A DNA stretch of 64,000 nt from Isoetes taiwanensis (GCA_021234155.1 JAJEKV010000065.1:7775333-7839332), one strand, 5' to 3'. Numbered from the stretch's first letter, positions 33,664-46,054 are shown. Made by a program: numbers and translations. The notes: generated from the sequence alone by a model not told the origin.

Positions 33664-36600
33664 GTCATCGAGCCAGGACCTAAAGCTTCATATTGCAGGG
33701 CAACTAAAAATGTGCTCAATGGTCTCTATATTACTCAAGCAAAGTAGGTCTGGTAGAAATTCCATGGTGTAGAGTTTGGTTGGAGAGAAGACCCTGATGG
33801 ATGATTCTCCAGGCCAGGATTTGGAGCTTGGATTGAGCATAAAAAGACCATAGAGACTGAGAACCTTGACTAGCTGCTGCCTACAAATGTGCAGTCTGTG
33901 AGCATACTTTTAAAGGTTTCACAGGGACAATAGTCTTAAGGCTTTTTCACTATGTATCTATCACATCATCTAAAGTCCAATAAGGCTTAGTGTTGTCAAG
34001 ACACTCGTTAATGTTATGGAACTTAGCGAATACTTGAATGTAAATAATTATATTAGTAGCAGATCCATTGATAATGTTTTTGACGTCTTCTCAAGACTAC
34101 CATCTGGTGTCCTTCCATAAATCTTTAAGCTCACTAATTCCTGCATTGATTTATTTTCTGTAAAGAATAGGATGCTAAAAGACCAGAACTTCATTATCTT
34201 CATTAGCAAAGGCATCTAATTAGAAAATAGAGATATCTCCACATTTTACTCTTTGTGCACATAGTTAATGGAGATTTTATTTCTAGGCCTTCATAATGTT
34301 CCTGATGATTGTAGAGGTGTTTGGGAGTAAGCTGAGTCATGCAGTTGATATTTGATATTCTTATTATTGAACGATCTATTGCATTGGATCAAGTATCTTA
34401 TGAACTCGATTGCAAGAGAGTGAGAGCCATGGATGGCTTTCCAAATGTATTTTGCTCCTAAGGCCTGGGCTCGCAAGAAAAGGTTCTTGTATCCTAGGTT
34501 CCTTTCTTCTTTGAGTGAATTATTTCATCCCACTTCACCGTATGCATGCCATCCTGGATACAGTCCTTGATTATTTTCTCCAACATCTTGTAAAATTTTC
34601 TATTAACGATTAAAGTCGAGGAAAGGTAAACGTAGGTGCTGGCTAAGATAGAGTTGACAGGGATGACTTGATGCACAAAGGACATATTGTTCTCAAGGAA
34701 AGCAACCTTCCTTCGAATTCTATTAATAATAGAATCCGAATCTGCTTGAACCTCAGGTAGACTGCAAGAAGAAACCCCAAAAGAGTGATAACTTGTTGAT
34801 TAGAAGTGATCATGGGTATTCAAAGGGTCTGGATTTTTCCAGAGTAAGCTATATTTGTTGAGATTGAGAAGAACTCCTGAAGCTTTCCCAGAAGTTTTGC
34901 ACACTGTAATAAAATTGGAGATACACTTCTCCGCAGATATCATCTGCATACTAAAGAATTGAGAGATGCTCCTCTGAACCTGGCATCTTTAGACCTTTGA
35001 CCTTGTTTAGCTCTTGAAGGAGGATGACTAATCTTGTTAGGATTTCTGCCACACATACACAGAAGAAGGGGTAGGGGGTAGCCTTCTTTAACCCCTGGAT
35101 AGAAAAAAAATCAGTGGGAGCTCCATTGATTAAGAGGGCAGAATAGGCATTTTTATTTTGCCTCATAGTCTTCTCAATTAGCTTATCATGAAATCCAGAT
35201 GATGCAAAGCTCTTTGATGGAAATCCCATCTTATGGAGTCGAAAGCTCTCTTGAAGTCCAGCTTTATGAGGAGGCAATTTTGATGGAAGAGCTTATTCCA
35301 ATGGAGAGCTTCATTGGCTGCTATATAGTTATCAAGGATAAATCTTATAGGCAAGAAAGCTGATTGATTGCTGCTAATACTATTGTGTAGTCCCAACGAA
35401 TTCTGATACATAACCACGAAAATGTGGGATGGCCTGGTGACAGCTAAGAAAACGGATGGCATGTAGCAGCAACTGCGAATGGGTCAAGTGACATCATCGT
35501 GGAGAGCCGCATAAGGGGAAACTCACCATCACGGTTTGGAGGAACGACCTCTGCTCTAGCCCCTACTTCAACACGACAACCACTCTCCTATTTTCGTAGC
35601 ATTGCTTCTATGATCGAGCACTGGCCGACTCAAGCTTCAAACAAAATACGGGATGGTAAAGGGAGCCTTTTCCTCAATGAATCTCTTGTAATACTCTTTT
35701 TCCCACTGATTTATTCAGTCCTTGCATTCCTTCAGTTTTCTACTGAATTTGCTCATAGAGTGGAGATCCTTAAGGGGGTCTAAAGTTTGATAAAAAATAG
35801 CAAAATCAAAGTTGAAGGAGGTATTGCTAAGAATGCTGCAATTTATCTTGAAGAGAGCGTTGGATTTGGGCCTAGGGACAATTCTATCAGCTGTATCTAA
35901 AATTTGAGGCAGGTGGTCGAAAAGAATGTTGCCTTCCTCACTTGTAACCAAGCAGTTATCTAGAAACTTGGCATTAGGATTTGAAATGTAGAATTCATTA
36001 AGAGTATAATTTGTTCTACTCTTTCTATCTCTTTTATTGCTTTAGAAGAATCTAGAAATAGAGGAAGAAATATAGACAAAGTTCTTTCCATTTATAAGGT
36101 CATCCCAGGAACATGCTCCTCTCAAGACATGTTCACTTTGTTGCCTAGCTTTAATTTCCAATTTCGAGTATTATTTAAATCTCCAGTAAGAATCCAGTCT
36201 AGAATGTCATGTTGATTATCAATCCAGCAGTTAATATCAGTCCATAGTAGAGTTCTATCTCTAGGATTAGTAGAAGCATAAATATTGGTGAATCCAATTT
36301 TTTCTCCCGTGATTGAATTTGATTGATTGCCAATTGTTCGAAGGACTGTTGTGCATTTGGAAGACATCGATATTTCTCTATATGGTGGCTATACCTCCCT
36401 TAATACCTTCAACTGGAATAAAGATGGAAGAAGCATTACTTATGATCTAGTTAGCCAATTTCGAGACTTCAAACAGAGGAAGGTGGTGCTCCTGAAGGAG
36501 GATGATATCTACATGGTATCCTCTGATAAAAAATATAGACCTTCTCTTGACAGATCCTTTTATCCCTTCGAGTTTCAGGATATGATGCGCACTGGACGGA

Positions 36601-36830
36601 AGGTGCCCAGAGAGCTGGTATAAGGAAATAACTTCAGCAATAAAAAGGAGTTCAAGACACGCAAATCCAATATAAGACGCCACCCAACGGGGAACAGAAG
36701 AACGAGCAAGAAGGCACAAGGGAGGCGGCACCAGTCTGAAGGAGTTCAGACATGGCAGGACGAGCAAAAAAGGGATTGACAGGGGAGTAAGCCAAGGCAA
36801 ACGGTAACCAAATTGGATCCAGCTGAGCAC
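33663..36830 (-). pseudogene. LINE 2 ORF2 remnants: endonuclease and reverse transcriptase
   Basis: The endonuclease is visible at 36367-36122 (GFTNIYASTNPRDRTLLW, LTGDLN). The RT is visible at 35462-34951 (SSNQSAFLPIRFILDNYIAA, LIKLDFKRAFDSIRWDF) and the catalytic YADD at 34950-34939. Thumb and connector pieces lie at 34685-34291 (LGAKYIWKAIHG). A zf-RVT-like HIF-xx-CP context lies near 33.7 kb. Many stops and shifts are present. The residues around KYIWKAIHG resemble KYIWRTLHG in LINE 1, so the two are relatives of unequal age. Confidence 0.85.
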
Positions 36831-37390
36831 CTACTAGGAGGAACATAATGACTGCCGAAAAAACAAAGCGGGCAAGAGTCGATTGAGGACGCAGGTAGAT
36901 GACGCAATCGAGTCAGCTACGATAGGATCAATGCCTAGATGAGGAATGCAAGAGGAAAACAGAGTGCAATCTGAAAATAGCAACAAATCATATAAGAAAA
37001 CAAGACACCAACTAGACCCATAAAAGGAATAACTCTGAAACAACCCTAGGACGCCCTTACCTACGTACTTAAAATGGGAAGAATGCTTTGCCTAAAAACA
37101 ACGTCCAATGCTTGAACTACAAAAGGAGATGCACCTATGGGGAGTATGTAATGAAGAATGCACAACAAACCATGACAAATTCGACCACCCCCAACAAATG
37201 CAAAGAAGGGACTCAGAAAGAGGAATGCAGGGAAAGGCCTAAGCCTAATAAACTTATAATCAACACTTTTGCTGGTACGCAAATAGATACAATGAGAAAC
37301 CAGAGCCCAGAGTTACAACAGTCTGGATAGAGAGATATACAAGAGAGATTTGTCCTTGACCTAGATGATTCAAAAAACTTTCAAAATAGG

Positions 37391-37829
37391 TAATGGAAAT
37401 TTAACCCTACATCCCTAAGCAACCAACAAACTGCTTTTGCAAAAAAGAAGGGGGATATGCACATATGGGAAGAAAGGGGCAAAAAACCTAACTTAAAAAC
37501 AATCCTAACACGCCAGAGAAATGCAAACATGGGAAAACAAAGCAAACAGAGTTGCATGGAAATGCATTTCATGATAACGAAAAAATGAACTAGAGTCAAG
37601 GAACACTTATTGTCAATTATCTAGCTATCATAAAGAAGAAGCCTAGAGTAGTAAAAGTTCAAAAAACACTCGAGAACTCTATCAACTGACTTTGCCAAAA
37701 AATGTAACGGAAATTTAACCCTACATCCCGAAGCAACCAACAAACTGCTTTTGCAAAAAAGAAGGGGGATATGCACATATGAGAAGAATGGGACAAAAAA
37801 CCTAGCTTAAAAAAATTTCTTAACACGCC
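37391..37829 (-). repeat. Direct repeat pair of about 124 bp in the LINE 2 5' region
   Basis: 37391-37514 and 37705-37829 are highly similar (shared AAATTTAACCCTACATCC, CAACAAACTGCTTTTGC and GGGGGATATGCACATATG), and both end at AACACGCC. Their starts are 314 bp apart. Each encodes on the minus strand a similar hydrophobic frame, which I take to be incidental. Confidence 0.85.
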
Positions 37830-38422
37830 GCAACGTAAATCCGGCGGAAGACCTGAGGTCGGACAGCTCAAACCGATGGATTCTGCTCCGAATCGAGCTG
37901 CAGAAGGATGTGAGGCAAAGGAAAAGGGGTAAGATGCGATCTGCAGGCCAAGAAGGTGATCAAAGAAAGCAAACGCAACAGGTCTGGGAGCAACCCAAGA
38001 TAAAAAAATCAGAAGAATTAGAGCAGATGAAGAACAGAAAAATTAGAGCAGAAGGGGCTTGAAACAGAAAAAAACAAACAAGAATAGCACGAAAATGGAT
38101 AGAGAGAACAAGCCAAGGAAAGAATCAGCCAATTCCAGTTGGTTTATAGGATCGGAACCGCAAGAGTACCATGATCCAGAAGAGCTGATAACTCTGAGCC
38201 CAATCCATCTGAAGAAACCAAAGAACAGTACCTGGAAAAATAAGCAGGAGGGAAACTCTTGGAACAAGGAGAATTCAGCTCAGAGGAAACGCGGATGAAA
38301 ATTGCTTTACAGGGATATATAGCAGACAGAGCTAAAGAAAACCTATGCCAAAGAAAGCTCAGGCTAAAGATTGATCCTACGTCCAAAATAGCGTGACGCC
38401 AAAACAGACGTCCCTTTCCCTA

Positions 38423-38465
38423 GAATGATGGTTCTCTTCTATGTAAGAAGAGAACCATAGCATTC
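38423..38465. other. 18-bp imperfect hairpin
   Basis: ATGGTTCTCTTCT (38428-38440) and AGAAGAGAACCAT (38446-38458) are perfect 13-bp complements around a 5-nt loop. The stem continues with GAATG/CATTC across a 2-nt bulge. It could be a MITE remnant, a small-RNA precursor or a transcript-end structure. It lies at the inferred 5' border of LINE 2. Confidence 0.6.
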
Positions 38466-38579
38466 TTTTGATGCAAGCTGTAGAAAGATGCACGTTACAA
38501 ATGTTTATGCTACTACATAGTTCAAAAACACCCTGCTAGCCCCATCTCGTCCATACCACCTTCATGCAGTCAGCCATAT

Positions 38580-39210
38580 ACAAATATTGCTGCTAAATTT
38601 GAGCTTTTGCATGAAGTGTCAGCATCCTTACCAAAGGACCCCGTACTAGTAGATCCTGCTAGTCCTTTTGCTCAAGTTCCACTCGAACTTCAAGAGGAAG
38701 TTCTGTCCAGCTCTTTGTGAACAACTTTCGCTCCCAACTATGTTTTCGTTGGTGCAGCTGCTACGTCCACGCCAACTGTTGTCTATGCTCCAGTAGAGAA
38801 TTATCAAGTACACCATGTTCAGATAGATGGAGGTAGAGTTGTTAATCTCATCGCCGACAAGTTAAGGCATCAACTTGGTATCAAATAACTGTATCAAGCT
38901 CCTTATTATATCAAACTTACCAATGGTCATATCACGCACCTCAAGGCGTCACTCTCCAACTTACCATCAGTATTGGTGATCTCAAATTCCCTTTGGAAGC
39001 TGGCGTTTGGAATGCTGGAAAATACCAAAGACTTTGCAATGTTGGTTGGATGCCCCTTCCTCTGCTAGGTTAAAAGCATTCACTATTGGACAACTGAGCA
39101 ATTGGTTATCACAGATGGCAATTTGAGTGTGGATTTGGAAAATGGCAACTTATCTATGTCGAGCACACTGAACCTTCTTTGGCAGACAGTGATTTCAAAA
39201 TCTTGTTGGT
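38580..39210 (+). pseudogene. Gypsy copy B protease region
   Basis: Readable words are DPASPFAQVPLELQEEVL, VQIDGGRVVNLIADKL (active-site D-G-G, here followed by Arg where copy A has Ser) and LTNGHITHLKASL. The same order is seen in copy A at 1690-2290. A TAA interrupts the frame after QLGIK. The frame then degrades. Confidence 0.7.
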
Positions 39211-39325
39211 ACTCTTAGCAAGGCCGTTGCCTTGTGGATAACACAACGTGCCTTTCTTACGTTGGTATTAACGGAAGAGCATCACGGGCCATGGGTCGGC
39301 CCATCTGTTGGCATGCATCACAAGC

Positions 39326-39690
39326 TTAGTCGTGAACGTGAGCCTCTTTAAACAACATAGGCCAAAAATATACTGCCAAGAGGATTTTATACATCATGTT
39401 ATTACCATTGAAATGCCCATTGCCCAAACCTTCATGGGCTTGGCGAACCATATCTAGAATTTCATGAGGAAGGACGCACTTGCACAAGACCATATCTTTG
39501 CTTCGTTTATAAAGATGTCCCGCAACCATGGTATAGTCATGGACTTCTCGAAGAAATTGCTATCGACGTGCTCGGAGCTTCTCAGGAGGTAATATGGTAT
39601 CTCTAGGAGGAAGAGTTTCAAAGAGGAGATATTGTTGATAGTTATGGAACCAATGGGGCATGGTTGTGACCAAAAATAGCTAAGCATCGG
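39326..39690 (-). pseudogene. Gypsy copy B integrase zinc-binding fragment, inverted
   Basis: On the minus strand: MVAGHLYKRSKDMVL, LPHEILDMVRQAHEGLGNGH, ILLAVYFWPMLFKEAH. These are the HHCC-module words of copy A (MVAGHLYKR, HEG, GHF, ILLAGYFWP). The orientation is opposite to the protease and integrase C-terminus on either side, so an internal inversion or a back-to-back insertion has taken place. Confidence 0.75.
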
Positions 39691-39870
39691 GACTTAGAAT
39701 CTATAATTCTAGATACAAAAATCATCCTAGAAAATGGAAGTTTCGATAGTTAAGACCTTACAAGATTGTTTAGGCAATCCAACCCAGTGTATTTCAGTTA
39801 ACAGAATTGGATGACACACCAGTACCGTCACTCATGAATAATTTTAGACTCAAACCTTTTACATAGATAG
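39690..39870 (+). pseudogene. Gypsy copy B integrase C-terminal remnant
   Basis: Translations across a few stops give YKNHPRKWKFR, LRPYKIV, IQPSVFQLTELDDTPVPSL and FRLKPF, matching copy A at 5280-5440 (FRWLGPYQIV, VQPSVFKLAELDGTPLPTL, FRLKEF). Confidence 0.75.
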
Positions 39871-40639
39871 AAATCAAGACATAACAGATGCACAAGAGCG
39901 CTGAAAAAATGACTATTTCGTTCTTCAAAAAGAAGCTACACAAAATGACATTTTTACATATTTGCAAACCTTAATCTACTTCAGCTGCCCCTATTCGAGA
40001 TTCGGTGCCGTGCACATCCGAAGGATGAAGTACCCCTCATGCTTCGACCGCTGCAGATGCAAATATCATATCTATGTAATTAGACTCATAATTGGGAACT
40101 TCAATGACCTCCATCAGCCAGCCATCCATAGGAATTTTCTGATTCTTCATCTTCCAGATATCCATGTGGTTCATTTGGCATGTGAATCATTCCAAACATT
40201 GAGAGGGCTTAGTGTTGAGCATCTACATGGCTCAGCTACTGAACGCTTTTGCTCTCCCAAAGGGTTTCTTTTATAGGCCAAGTGCCTGGGATGCCTGCAA
40301 AAGTGTGTCGTTGTGGATTAACATCATGCATCCAATCAAATCCGCACTGTTGATCCTCTCATTAGGGAGAAATCTCAAGGGATTTTTATATTATACCGCA
40401 TATCTGATTGTCCTCTATAATTTCTCTTCGTCGGTATGGTCTGTCCCATTTCTCATTTTGACATTTGCCTTCTTGAGTCACCATTTTTAATTACACAAGA
40501 TTAATCTCCTATTTTCATGGCAATGTCAAATCATAGTTTGTACTCACTGACATGTTTCACATTGAACCATCCATCCTTCATCAGAATCTTACACAGTTAA
40601 GACGCAAATCTCTTTGGAGACTTGGGCAAATAATTTACC

Positions 40640-43150
40640 CCCTTCTTATTATTCTCCAAATATTGCCATCTGGCGATTTCATTGGCTTTGATCTCTCGTC
40701 GTAATGACTTCTGCGCCTTCTTGCTATTCCAATTCTACCATAGCCAAAAGCTCGAACACTTCTGTCATGGCCTCTTCTTCTCGCCATTCTGCTTTGCATT
40801 CTATCATTCCCATGGAAGCTACTCCATTTCAATACATTCACCTCACCATCCCCAGTTCTAAAGCCTCCCTTAAGGAGACTGACCATTAGATTGCTGTTAA
40901 AGTGAGACTTGATACTTTTCTGGATCAAGTTATTCCCTCTCCAAATCCAGCACACATATGTCAGTTGATCACCAATTTGATTTCCACAGACGCTGGTTAC
41001 AAACTTTTGGTTGCGAGTATAGATATCTCTTTCAACCAGGAACTCATCTCCCGGGTATTTTATCTATCTCAAGGTCCCAACCGTTTGGTTGGTCTGAGTT
41101 GCAAAATTATGATATTACAGTTTTTGTCCAATCGTCTTATAGTGCAGAACTTCGGGTCACTACTTTTCTTTTGTAATTCAGTGGTTTTGTTAAATCTTTG
41201 TCGCGCAAGTTCTTTGTCAATCTGTCAAGAATATCGCCATCAACAAATATATTTTCAACACTGCAATTATAGCTATCTATTCAGCTGATCATATTGATTG
41301 GCCTGACCTAATGTTCCACAAGATCATGGATGAACTTGAGCGTCTTCGATGGAAATCAAATACTGTGGTTCTGGTTGTGGGAGCTAAGCATCATCACATG
41401 TTGCCCCCCATTCTAGACCACAGTGCCATATCAGGGCATCAGTCCGAAGCATCCTCTTCCAAAATCAGTGCATTGTAGGGCCTTCATTCAGCATAATCAC
41501 CACCTTTTCAAAGCCTACCAATATAGCAAGAGTTGTCCCTCCATCCTCTATACAAGATTCATTGGCAACTATTACAACCTCAATTATTTCCATCTCCTCA
41601 TCTTCACATTTGAATTAACACAGTCCTTCTGCCCATCAGAACATTTACGCACCTTTGCAGCCCAAAATATTCAACAACTGCCACCTTTGAATCCGCCAGG
41701 TGATATATGAATATCAAGCAAAGTGTGACCAGCTACACCTTTCAGCTCTAAGACTCGCAGGAAAAGTTAATGGCTGCCTTTCAGAGTCATTTGGATTGAG
41801 TAGATGCTTTAAAACGTGAACTTCGACAAGTTCAAACTGAGAATACTGATTTGGAGTTACGGCTTCAAACTCACCACGATGATCTTTTGGCCATTTGGGA
41901 TCAATTGAAACAGGAACAAGAAAGTAGGGCCACCCTAGCAGCTCTTCGTGCCTCTATATAATCTCAAGTTGCAAACCTCATGGCAGAGGCCCGTGCCAAA
42001 GATCAAGCTCTTGATAAGGCCAATGAGCACATCCACAATCTAAAGACAGAGCTTTAATGCTCATACATGCTACCGTGACGAGCCAGAGACGCATTGCCCA
42101 TCTAGAAGGCACGCTTATAAAGGTTCACAGTCGTAGTAAAGCTCTCAAGGATCAACTCCAAGCAGCTGCCGCCACTAGAATTCTTCTTGATGCACAACTG
42201 GTTAGTGTTAAGCTATATGTTGCTCTCTTTAGTGCCTCACCTTCTCATGCCGGTTTTGCTATATGCCAAATTATTGTGCTCTACCACAAAGTTGTAGAAC
42301 AGGATAATACTATATAAGATGTGCAGGCTCAAATTGAGCAAGCGATATAATATGCTGATGATGCACATCAACTCATTGAATGATACAAAGTTTTGGCAAT
42401 TCAAGTTGCTACCAATTTTCCTCAGCCCACATTTAGCATATGTCAAGTCAAGACGCCATATATTTCTTATAAATTGGCTGGCCTTTAGTGGTTCTGTTGA
42501 TGCACCCGTAATGATCACATATCTTTTGCGCATTTGGACTGATCTCCTCATTGTTGATAAAGGTCTCTCTATGACTCCATCAATTTCAAATTGATTATGT
42601 TTGAAGATCCTGAATTTTTGTTCCTCTGCACTATACAACATATGGCATTTTTCATGCATGATTTCTCTTTAGCACTCTCCATCAAAGGATTCATCACTCT
42701 CCACGAGCCAGGAAGAAGATGAATTCCTTCTCACCAAAAATTACAAATTTTTATCTGATGCAGATTGGGCACGTGCTCTTCAAAATGAGTATATGCCAGA
42801 GCTCTTCCTGTTTGGATCAAGGAAGCCTTAGATGCAGCCCAAAAGCACTTATGTGATCTTGATGATCTTGCTACGTGCTCAGCACTACCTATAGGTACCT
42901 TCAACATTCTGAACTCTTATCTTGAGAACCATGTGGTATCTCTAGACCGGAAAACTTCTCCTTTACAAGGGCTGATGCTAACTTCCGAATGGGAAAATCT
43001 TTGCAAGCAATTGAATACTCCTCTAATTGAGGAATTCTGAGCAGAACCTCTCCCGACTTTGGCAAATATTACTAGAGACCAAATGTAGCAGGTTTTGCAT
43101 GGTAGCATCAAAAAGTTTTTAGATGGGAAAAATTTTATTTTATCGGGTTT
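40640..43150 (+). pseudogene. Extra coding module downstream of pol (env position), copy B
   Basis: After a 770-bp spacer (39871-40639) with no recognised gene, broken coding sequence parallels the module in copy A. It has IPSPNPAHICQLITNL near 40930, ISFNQELISRVFYLSQGPNR near 41030, DHIDWPDLMFHKIMDELE near 41290, a Gln/Glu/Leu-rich coiled-coil segment at 41760-42190, DPEFLFLCTIQHMAFFMHDF near 42610, and WENLCKQLNTP near 43000. Keeping the same blocks in the same order in two differently decayed copies argues that this was a true gene of the family. Function unknown. Confidence 0.6.
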
Positions 43151-44435
43151 TAAATGTAGCGTTTGAAATTCATGTGCCAAATACTAATTTATCTAAATCA
43201 AGCCACGATTGTTGGTTGGCTGCCAGTTCCACGATTTAAGAGGTAAATCTTATCTAGAAGACAAGCATTTGGGTCAAGGTCTAAGAGTTTCTGATGGAAA
43301 ATTTAGAGAGGACAGTTACATCTGTTGTTAGTCCAAAACAAGTTGTGGAAGCTATCAATGATGAGGTTGCCACCCAAGCATAATCCTGGTTCATGTTAGG
43401 AATGATAGGACCATTATACGCAAGAATATTGCGAGTGTTAGTTCAGCTTTAGGTCGCATAGACTTGAGAAGAATGCATATACATCATCTAGATATAGGAT
43501 GATGATAGTTATAGGAGAACGTGCATCTTCTGTCTACTAATTGAGAGTGCAGTGCATAATGCTACTTGAGCTTTGAGAATAACTAAAACGGGTAGTGTAT
43601 GAGGAGAATTAATCAAATATGGTCGAAATGCAAAGCCTTCCATGAATAGAGGAAACAAATCTATCGTTGCCCCATCATTTTGTAGAGTACAAACTTCATG
43701 GGTAGTGAGGGAGCAAATGGCATAGTTATGTCCAAATCAATTTGTATACATTTTCAACCTAGATCCTTGTATATTCTTGCTTCATCACCAACGAGGTCTT
43801 TTAAATGGCCTATGAGGGCATCAATATAAAAGAAGAGAAGAGATTTATAGTAATGGAGGAATATAAAAGAAGAGAAGAGATTTACAGTAATGGAGGTTAA
43901 GTGGTATCTGAAGTGTCCACCACCATCATTGAAACCATTCTAGTTTTTTGGAAACCAAAAAAGTGTCTAAGGTTCCAGACATGTGATATACCAGTCAAAA
44001 TGAGAGTCAAACCAAGTTCCGCCTGTTCCAGACAATTACAAAGTCAGCATATGAATTCATTTCAATTTTTCAATAAATTGTTTCCTAATAAGTTTGGAAA
44101 ATGCATAGTTGCAGAGTGAGGAAGTTCTTTCCAAAACATTCTTAACAATGGTATTCTTTGATTTCTTTAGGATACTTACATATTCCAATCAACCAAAAAC
44201 CTTAAAACCTAACCTGGCAAAACTTATGAACTTTTGGACTCAATAGGATGAGACAAAAAGATCCACTCAGCACAATATTGGAAGAAAGACATTGCTACAA
44301 AAGTAGAGTTGAAATGTTTGCTTGATGACTTGTTGGATGAGAACAAATATTACATGATGATATAAATGTAGAACGCAACGTGCCTTATTGATGGCAAGTA
44401 AATATGCAAAGCCACTCTCGTAAGGTAACACAACA
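43151..44435. other. Intergenic, AT-rich, no recognised gene
   Basis: A short duplicated phrase (AATATAAAAGAAGAGAAGAGATTTA, split here as AATATAAAAGAAG and AGAAGAGATTTA) occurs at 43826 and 43860. No other structure is noted. Confidence 0.5.
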
Positions 44436-44570
44436 TTTTTTTTGTTGGTTGCCCCTAGGGGGGCAAACCCTCGTTTATGTGGGTATGTGGGCATATCCAG
44501 GTATATGCCTAGCATATGCTGGTGAGTGCTCCAAACTGGCTGCGGCCTGTAAACTCTCGGTCATCCAGCC
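44436..44570 (+). repeat. GGGTTGCCCC repeat-family member upstream of the TMEM205-like gene
   Basis: GTTGGTTGCCCCTAGGGGGG (from 44442), then CAAACCCTCGTTTATGTGGG, AGGTATATGCCTAGCATATG, GAGTGCTCCAAACTGGC and TGTAAACTCTCGGTCATC parallels the copies at 26.2, 60.1 and 22.7 kb. A possible inverted partner, GGGGCAACCC, stands at 47575-47584 beyond the gene. Confidence 0.55.
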
Positions 44571-44799
44571 CCTTTCCTTCGCAGGCGTGGCTATGGAGCA
44601 GCTCGACCCTTCTTCTTCTTCCAAGCATTTTCCTCTGGCTTCCAAGAGAAACCTCTTCCTCGGTTAATGCAAATGGAGGAGTTATTATTTTGTAGCAAGT
44701 TGTCTTAAGATGCCCCAGATGTTCCAGGCCGCAGTCCAGAATGCTAGATGCAGCGGATGAGCATCATGTTGTGAGAGGAAACTACGGAACAGGGAAAAA

Positions 44800-46054
44800 A
44801 TGTGGATTACCAGATTCGTGGTGGTAGTATTGTTTCTGGCGCTAGGACTTGTAGTCTCTCCGGATCTTCTTATCTCCCATCTTAAGGATGCCAGAGGGTG
44901 GCCAGCTTCTAATTCTGGAGGGATTGCCCTAAAAGGATATCTCTGCTTTGTGCATCTCCTCAGTTTTGCAACGGCATGGGGTACTTCGCTTTGGGTCACA
45001 TTAATAGGCGGGATATTGATGTTCAGGTAAGATTTTTTTTCACGATTTTATTTGATTTTTGTTGTTGTTGATAGTCAAGTTAAACTTCAAAAGCATGTAC
45101 TTACTTTGCAAATCTCAGTTCAGGAAATTTATTGTCATTTGCTAACTGGATTTTGCTGTGACACCAGTATTAGAGTTTCCTCTTCCTGTTTTTAGAATGC
45201 ATTTTCTGGTACGTATCTTATTCATGCAATATCTGGTTAAAAGGTTCATTTATCAAAATGCAAAACAATATTGAGAAGGCATTTACAAATTATGTGAATG
45301 ACAAGCGGTATGTTTGAATGCTCCATGGAGGTGAGCTGAGATATTACAAGGCTTATATTATAAGATTTAAGTCTTAGTACAGAACAATATTGTGTCTTAG
45401 GTGCTCTGGAGACTGAAACCCCTTTGCGTAAATCATATCAAGCTCTTACGTAGTAGGTTATTTTTCAAATAAATTCACTTATCTTCTGGAATGTTTTTGT
45501 TAGTTAAGCATATGCTTTATGTGGACCTGATTTCCATGTGGATATGCAGGAATTTGCCGAGACATCAATTTGGTAATCTGCAATCCAAGCTATTTCCAGT
45601 TTATTTCAGGTTGCAAGCCGTGTGTGCTGCAATATGTGTTGCAGCCTTTTCCACCTTGCATCCATGGAGCTCGTCTTCATCGGCTGATAAAACTCAAATT
45701 TTATCTCTGTTCTTTAATTGCAACAATGCTCAACCTTGTTATTTTTGAGCCCCTTACGATTAAGGTAACAAAGTCTTCCATTTGCGAATATTATTGCTTT
45801 CACCATATCCAAAACTGATGATTGTATCATTCTTGCAGGTAATGAAACAAAGGCATAAAATTGAGAGGGATGAATCAATTGGCAATGAGATTGGTTCAGG
45901 TAAGAATCAGGAGGTGGCCAAACGTAATCCAGAGTTAGCAAAGATTAACAAGACTTTTGGTATGGTTCATGGTCTTTCTTCATTATCAAACCTTTTGTCT
46001 ATTGGAGGATTTGCCATCCACTCCTGGTACCCGGCTTGCAGGGTTATTTTGTGA
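44800..46054 (+). CDS. TMEM205-like (DUF4149) membrane protein gene, three exons, one frameshift
   Basis: Exons 44800-45026, 45550-45764 and 45839-46054 have standard GT-AG borders. Exon 1 starts at ATG 44800 and carries two hydrophobic segments (FVVVVLFLALGLVV; FVHLLSFATAWGTSLWV). Exon 2 has the family motif LPRHQFGNLQSKLFPVYF and further hydrophobic stretches. Exon 3 has VMKQRHKIERDE, KNQEVAKRNPELAKINKTFG and MVHGLSSLSNLLSIGG, the usual C-terminal part, ending at TGA 46054. About 220 residues are expected, as for short plant TMEM205-like proteins. Exon 2 is one base out of register near 45706-45712 (around CTCTGTTCTTTAAT), so the frame leads to an early TGA unless this is a sequence error. 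A 24-codon upstream ORF starts at 44593. Confidence 0.7.

Larger units (their letters stand above)
33663..38422 (-). mobile_element. LINE 2 (L1-type), strongly decayed, minus strand
   Basis: ORF2 remnants on the minus strand run from about 36830 (endonuclease) to 33663 (zf-RVT-like end). 5' of ORF2 are about 1.6 kb of A-rich sequence with a 124-bp duplicated block and a hairpin at 38423-38465. No ORF1 could be read. The 3' end stops at a (GAA)n run with no poly(A) tail. Decay is heavier than in LINE 1. Confidence 0.75.
38560..43150 (+). mobile_element. Ty3/gypsy copy B, AT-rich, internally deleted and partly inverted
   Basis: It is related to copy A block by block: protease region (38580-39210), integrase C-terminus (39690-39870) and env-position module (40640-43150). 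RT and RNase H are missing. The zinc-binding part of integrase is present in reverse orientation (39690-39326). No LTRs were recognised. Compared with copy A it is poor in CpG, as expected from long methylation and deamination. Confidence 0.75.

Noticed and set aside
33528-33719. Poly-serine minus-strand ORF
   Set aside because: It is a translation of the (GAA)n microsatellite.
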